Shown here: positions 59,290 to 64,000 of the stretch, in pieces
Layout: each line of letters starts with the position of its first letter
How positions within the stretch are numbered: the stretch's first letter is position 1
Assembly (NCBI GenBank): GCA_014904985.1
Contig: MU128918.1
Coordinates: forward strand, 310,001-374,000
DNA from: Hydnum rufescens UP504
Lineage: Eukaryota; Basidiomycota; Agaricomycetes; Cantharellales; Hydnaceae
Length of the DNA: 64,000 nucleotides
Direction: 5' to 3'
The notes under the pieces: generated by a model
Seen by the model: only the letters and a program-made list of their open reading frames with translations
The model's database searches: none
What the model was told of the DNA's origin: nothing
Translations under genes and position numbers: made by a program

Positions 59290-62200
59290 TATCCAGTTAC
59301 ATAATACACTGATTCCTATTGAAAAAAAGCCTAAATGCGGAAATTAAATGAACTACATCCAAGAAAAATTTCCCCATCCAGCCCAATGGGGGCCCAGGAC
59401 CAGGGGGTGGTGCCTGGGATGGATGGATGGACCCCTAGGGACCCTGATACAGTGAAAAAACCAGGCCCAGGGCCACTGGTTAGTGCCTGAAACAATGAGA
59501 ACAGTAAAAACAGCACCGGAACCACCGGAAATTGCCGCAAAATAAGTGCCAGGTGGATGAGTCTGAAATTTGGCACATGATTAGAGACTGTTAGGATGCA
59601 AATCATATCAAAATTTCAGCCCAATCCATGCATTACTTATGGAGATATGGGTTAAACAAGTTTGGACATTAGAAATTGATTTCCTCCCCCTATAAAATAG
59701 CTAGGGACTTGAAAATTCACACAGAGCATGAGGTCATTATGAAGCAACTATGTGCCAAAAATCAGCCCAATCCATGCACTTAAAGAGGGGGAACTGGGCA
59801 GGGAGGTCCAGAACCACCAGAAGTTTCCGCAAATTAACTGCTGGGCGGACATGTCTGAAATTTGGCACCTGTTAGGGGGCCATTGGTACGCAAATCATAT
59901 CAAAATTTCACCCCAATCCATGCATTACTTATGGAGATATGGACCAAACAGGTTCAGACATTAAAAATTGATTTCCTCCCCCTATAAAATAGCTAGGGAC
60001 TTGACAATTCACACAGAGTATGATGCCATTATGAAGTAACCATGTGCCAAGAATCAGCCCAATCCATGAACCTAAAGAGGGAGAACTGGGCAGGGGGAAC
60101 CGGGACCACCGGAAGTTGCCGCAAAATAACCGCTGGGCAGACGTGTCTGAAATTTGGCACATGATTAGAGACCATTAGGACGCAAATCATATCAAAATTT
60201 CAGCCCAATCCATGCATTACTTATGGAGATATGGGCCAAACATGTTTGGACATTAAAAATTGATTTCCTCCCCCTATAAAATAGCTGGGGACTTGAAAAT
60301 TTACACAGAGTATGAAGTCATTATAAAGTAATCATGTGCCAAAAATCAGCCCAATCCATGCACTTAAAGAGGAGGAACTGGGCAGGGAGGACCAGAACCA
60401 CCAGAAGTTGCCGGAAAATAAGCGCTGGGCAGACATGTCTGAAATTTGGCACCTGTTAGGAGGCCATTGGTACACAAATTATATCAAAATTCCAGCCCAA
60501 TCCATGCATTACTTATGGAGATATGGGCCAAACAGGTTTGGACATTGAAAATTGATTTACTCCCCCTACAGTCAAGATATGAACTTGAAATTTTACACAG
60601 AGTATAGTCATATAATGGACTAAATGTATGCCAAAAATCAGCCAGATCAGTTGAGTTTGAGACATTCAACTCCTTTGGCAGGCAGAAAAGAGGAACAACC
60701 CCACCATAAATGTGAATCACCCCACACTGGGCCCAAAATAGGTGGAATTGACCTGTAATATTATGATACAGACTATATCCAAAAATGGAATGAATTGGAT
60801 GTGTGGAAGTGGCTGAAATTGAGGGGGAGGGGAAGGATAATCAAAAGTGAATTACACAAGATGTAGAGCAGGCATGGATCTGATATCAGGCCACTAGTGT
60901 AATATGTATATGGGGAGCTCATATACCAAATATCAGCCTAACCAGACTCCGTTTAGGCATTGCTCCACATCATCCCCCCCTAACTCACAATTTCCTCCCC
61001 AGGGCCTTCCATCCATACCATTACCCTGAAAATTCACAGTTGGCTCATCCAAACACATTCATAACATCCCTCAAAATTTCAGATTTCTTACTGCAATGTG
61101 AGACCTTGCAGAATATTTTCAAGTTTCACTGTAATACACCCTCCAGTGGGGGCACTTCCAGAGCTCCAATGACTCTGATTTTTTGTAGGCCACACCTGGT
61201 CACCATTTGAGGCTCAGGTGCAAAATTTCAGGCCATTCTAAGCACTTCTAGCATTGGTCACATGACCCAGATCTTCCCCTCCCCCTGCTTCACTCAGTGA
61301 TCCAATTTGCATGGACCCCATGGCCATCTGTAGTAGTAGCAGGTGACACCCCATGATTCCAATTTGAAGACATTCCATGGAATATTCATTAAGTTATTCA
61401 AGAAACATTCCAGATCAATTCAATTTGAGGTCAGAACCATGGTATTTCCACTAAATACCATGGTTCTGACCTCAAATTGAATTGATCTGGAATGTTTCTT
61501 GAATAACTTAATGAATATTCCATGGAATGTCTTCAAATTGGAATCATGGGGTGTCACCTGCTACTACTACAGATGGCCATGGGTCCATGCAAATTGGATC
61601 ACTGAGTGAAGCAGGGGGAGGGGAAGATCTGGGTCATGTGACCAATGCCAGAAGTGCTTAGAATGGCCTGAAATTTTGCACCTGAGCCTCAAATGGTGAC
61701 CAGGTGTGGCCTACAAAAAATCAGAGTCATTGGAGCTCTGGAAGTGCCCCCACTGGAGGGTGTATTACAGTGAAACTTGAAAATATTCTGCAAGGTCTCA
61801 CATTGCAGTAAGAAATCTGAAACTTTGAGGGATGTTATGAATGTGTTTGGATGAGCCAACTGTGAATTTTCAGGGTAATGGTATGGATGGAAGGCCCTGG
61901 GGAGGAAATTGTGAGTTAGGGGGGGATGATGTGGAGCAATGCCTAAACGGAGTCTGGTTAGGCTGATATTTGGTATATGAGCTCCCCATATACATATTAC
62001 ACTAGTGGCCTGATATCAGATCCATGCCTGCTCTACATCTTGTGTAATTCACTTTTGATTATCCTTCCCCTCCCCCTCAATTTCAGCCACTTCCACACAT
62101 CCAATTCATTCCATTTTTGGATATAGTCTGTATCATAATATTACAGGTCAATTCCACCTATTTTGGGCCCAGTGTGGGGTGATTCACATTTATGGTGGGG

Positions 62201-63023
62201 TTGTTCCTCTTTTCTGCCTGCCAAAGGAGTTGAATGTCTCAAACTCAACTGATCTGGCTGATTTTTGGCATACATTTAGTCCATTATATGACTATACTCT
62301 GTGTAAAATTTCAAGTTCATATCTTGACTGTAGGGGGAGTAAATCAATTTTCAATGTCCAAACCTGTTTGGCCATATCTCCATAAGTAATGCATGGATTG
62401 GGCTGGAATTTTGATATGATTTGTGTACCAATGGCCTCCTAACAGGTGCCAAATTTCAGACACGTCTGCCCAGCGCTTATTTTCCGGCAACTTCCGGTGG
62501 TTCTGGTCCTCCCTGCCCAGTTCCCCCTCTTTAAGTGCATGGATTGGGCTGATTTTTGGCACATGATTACTTTATAATGACTTCATACTCTGTGTAAATT
62601 TTCAAGTCCCCAGCTATTTTATAGGGGGAGGAAATCAATTTTTAATGTCCAAACATGTTTGGCCCATATCTCCATAAGTAATGCATGGATTGGGCTGAAA
62701 TTTGATATGATTTGCATCCTAATGGTCTCTAATCATGTGCCAAATTTCAGACATGTCTGCCCAGCGGTTATTTTCTGGCAATTTCCGGTGGTTCTGGTGC
62801 TGTTTTTACTGTTCTCATTGTTTCAGGCACTAACCAGTGGCCCTGGGCCTGGTTTTTTCACTGTATCAGGGTCCCTAGGGGTCCATCCATCCATCCCAGG
62901 CACCACCCCCTGGTCCTGGGCCCCCATTGGGCTGGATGGGGAAATTTTTCTTGGATGTAGTTCATTTAATTTCCGCATTTAGGCTTTTTTTCAATAGGAA
63001 TCAGTGTATTATGTAACTGGATA
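59290..63023. repeat. 3.7-kb palindrome with unequal arms
   Basis: The left arm 59290-61447 and right arm 61453-63023 are inverted copies around the 5-base spacer CCACT. Near the centre pairing is essentially perfect over hundreds of bases. At the outer ends TATCCAGTTACATAATACAC pairs with its complement at 63004-63023. The left arm is longer by about 590 bases because of extra tandem units. Confidence 0.9.
59500..60670 (+). repeat. 292-bp tandem repeat, four units in left arm
   Basis: The word GATTTCCTCCCC (third base changed in the last copy) starts at 59678, 59970, 60262 and 60554, exactly 292 bases apart each time. Each unit contains AATCCATGCATTACTTATGG and CTGAAATTTGGCAC. The right arm has only two matching units, with complements ending at 62345 and 62636. 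Confidence 0.9.
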
Positions 63024-63262
63024 TTATCCAAGGTTATTATGGGATATTATCTAATGCACCCTTCCTTATTGGGCTATCTAATTACCACATTTAGGGATAT
63101 TAATATTATAAAATATATATTATTTAACTGGAATAATAATAATAGCCTGGATGCAGAAGGTTTAATGAAATGGGGTTACTGTAGCTTGTTGCAACAAAGT
63201 TACCGGGTATTGATGCAACCCTTCCAAGGTAAGTTACCGTGTTTGTTGCAAAATATTTACAG

Positions 63263-64000
63263 CATGGGCTGACATCCGCAATAACTCTTATTATATCTCA
63301 GAACGAGTGGGATGGCATCCATGTCCAGCCCACTGCACCGTGGCTCAATGGCACCCGACATGGCGAGAAAGTGGGCCTCCTCCCTTGTGCAGGCTCAAAT
63401 CCTTCCGCCACAAAGACTTCTGCATCCCTAGGTGGAAGTACAACATACGTCCTGCCCAGTCAAGTCATCTCCTTTTCTTCCTCAATTTCTAGCGGTCCGG
63501 AGTACGTCGGCGAGGCTATGGGCCGCGAAAAGCATGAGAGAAAGAAGAGGAAAAGGGAAGCTGAGGTGCAGGAACTCGAGCTTCAGAAACTGCTGGAGAA
63601 GGATGGAGGGAACAGTGAGGGAGCCAAAACACTCGCCAAGGCCAGGGAGGCTATCCTCGGAAAACCCATCAGGCCTGGTCCGAAGGATAGGGACAATGAC
63701 GTCACAAGTAGTGAAGATTCCCAGCCTCGAAAAAGGGTATTCTCTGCGACGGATATCCAGCGCATTGGATTTGATCCTACGGCAAAGCAGGGAAAGAGAC
63801 TTCGAGATGATGAAAAGACTGTGAGTCTCGATACTTTTAACTCTTTAAGTAAATAATAACTTGATCCTCTATTCAGGTCCAGGTATTGAATGAACTTCAG
63901 TCGTATAAGCCCAAAGTCAAACTTGGGCCCCGGCCTGGGCCCAAGATTTGGTCCGGGTAAGCATCCCCGCCACCCCCCCAAGTGCGTCGCCGGTGAAACA
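63263..64000 (+). CDS. Mcm10-like replication factor, C-terminal part
   Basis: Exons resembling the C-terminal half of Mcm10, the replication-initiation protein that binds DNA, CMG and polymerase alpha. The first readable exon starts at 63302 after CTCAG with TSGMASMSSPLHRGSMAPD, expected after the Mcm10 zinc region. It continues as GLLPCAGSN, GGSTTYVLPSQVIS and MGREKHERKKRKREAEVQE, then RVFSATDIQRIGFDPTAK. A GTGAGT...TTCAG intron (63821-63877) leads to VQVLNELQSYKPKVKLGPR and a GTAAGC donor at 63958. The gene runs off the right edge. A one-base loss in the G run 63373-63375 shifts the frame between MARKW and GLLP. The OB-fold and zinc exons are not seen upstream; transposons fill that space. 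The family call rests on the GPRPG-type and FDPT motifs. Confidence 0.6.

Larger units (their letters stand above)
59036..63262. mobile_element. 4.2-kb terminal-inverted-repeat element with palindromic body
   Basis: The left end CTGTAGACTTATTGCATCAG... and the right end, read inward, CTGTAAATATTTTGCAACA... both lead into GGTAACTTACC within 40 bp, so the ends are related inverted repeats. GGTAAC/GTTACC and TTGCATCA words recur in the subterminal 150 bp. The body is a large palindrome. No transposase frame is visible, so it would be non-autonomous. The left flank is Gypsy pol and the right flank is an mcm10 intron, so the two sides do not match and no target duplication can be claimed. Confidence 0.6.

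Noticed and set aside
59331..62982. Short open frames in the palindrome arms (for example near 59331-59606 and 62659-62982)
   Set aside because: The same frames appear in mirrored pairs because of the inverted repeat and carry no protein motif.

Overview
The window looks like nuclear DNA of an agaricomycete basidiomycete. The support is many short GT-AG introns (about 40-90 nt), a NACHT-WD40 receptor with near-identical 42-residue repeats, F-box genes of agaricomycete type, and a mix of hAT, Copia, Gypsy and LINE elements. The NLR, the hydroxylase family and the elements resemble those of Rhizoctonia/Ceratobasidium. That placement is inference from family resemblance, not a database match.

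The left half (about 0.7-30.25 kb) is gene space. From left to right it holds: a NACHT-WD40 NLR (-); a small basic nucleolar-type protein (+); an unrecognised gene (+); an F-box gene (+); an unrecognised gene (-); ubc4, an E2 ubiquitin-conjugating enzyme (+); a CUE-domain ASCC2/Cue3 homologue (+); and a cluster of fatty-acid-hydroxylase/sterol-desaturase genes. In that cluster copy A (+) and copy B (-) are complete, copy C (+) is a broken fragment, and a decayed 4-coumarate:CoA-ligase-like gene lies between A and B. B and C are head to head across an inverted duplication centred near 29.3 kb. The tract 19.2-22.1 kb has no gene I can support.

The right half (about 30.26-63.26 kb) is one nested transposon block that begins inside hydroxylase copy C. 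It contains a Copia-type LTR; a hAT transposon (-) split by a very young Copia element (-, LTRs differing at one base, 5-bp target duplication ACTTA); a second LTR and an inverted LTR fragment; an unrecognised ORF split by a solo Gypsy-type LTR with a perfect target duplication; a LINE reverse transcriptase with RNase H; a decayed Copia element; a Gypsy element cut off at the start of its reverse transcriptase; and a 4.2-kb element built around a 3.7-kb palindrome containing 292-bp tandem repeats. Most of the block is poor in CpG, and its elements carry many in-frame TGA codons where CGA is expected. The young Copia element does not.

Host sequence resumes at 63.3 kb with C-terminal exons of an Mcm10-like replication protein, whose 5' part is not in the window. 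Several otherwise good reading frames break at single-base length changes in homopolymers, so some apparent pseudogenes may be sequence errors.
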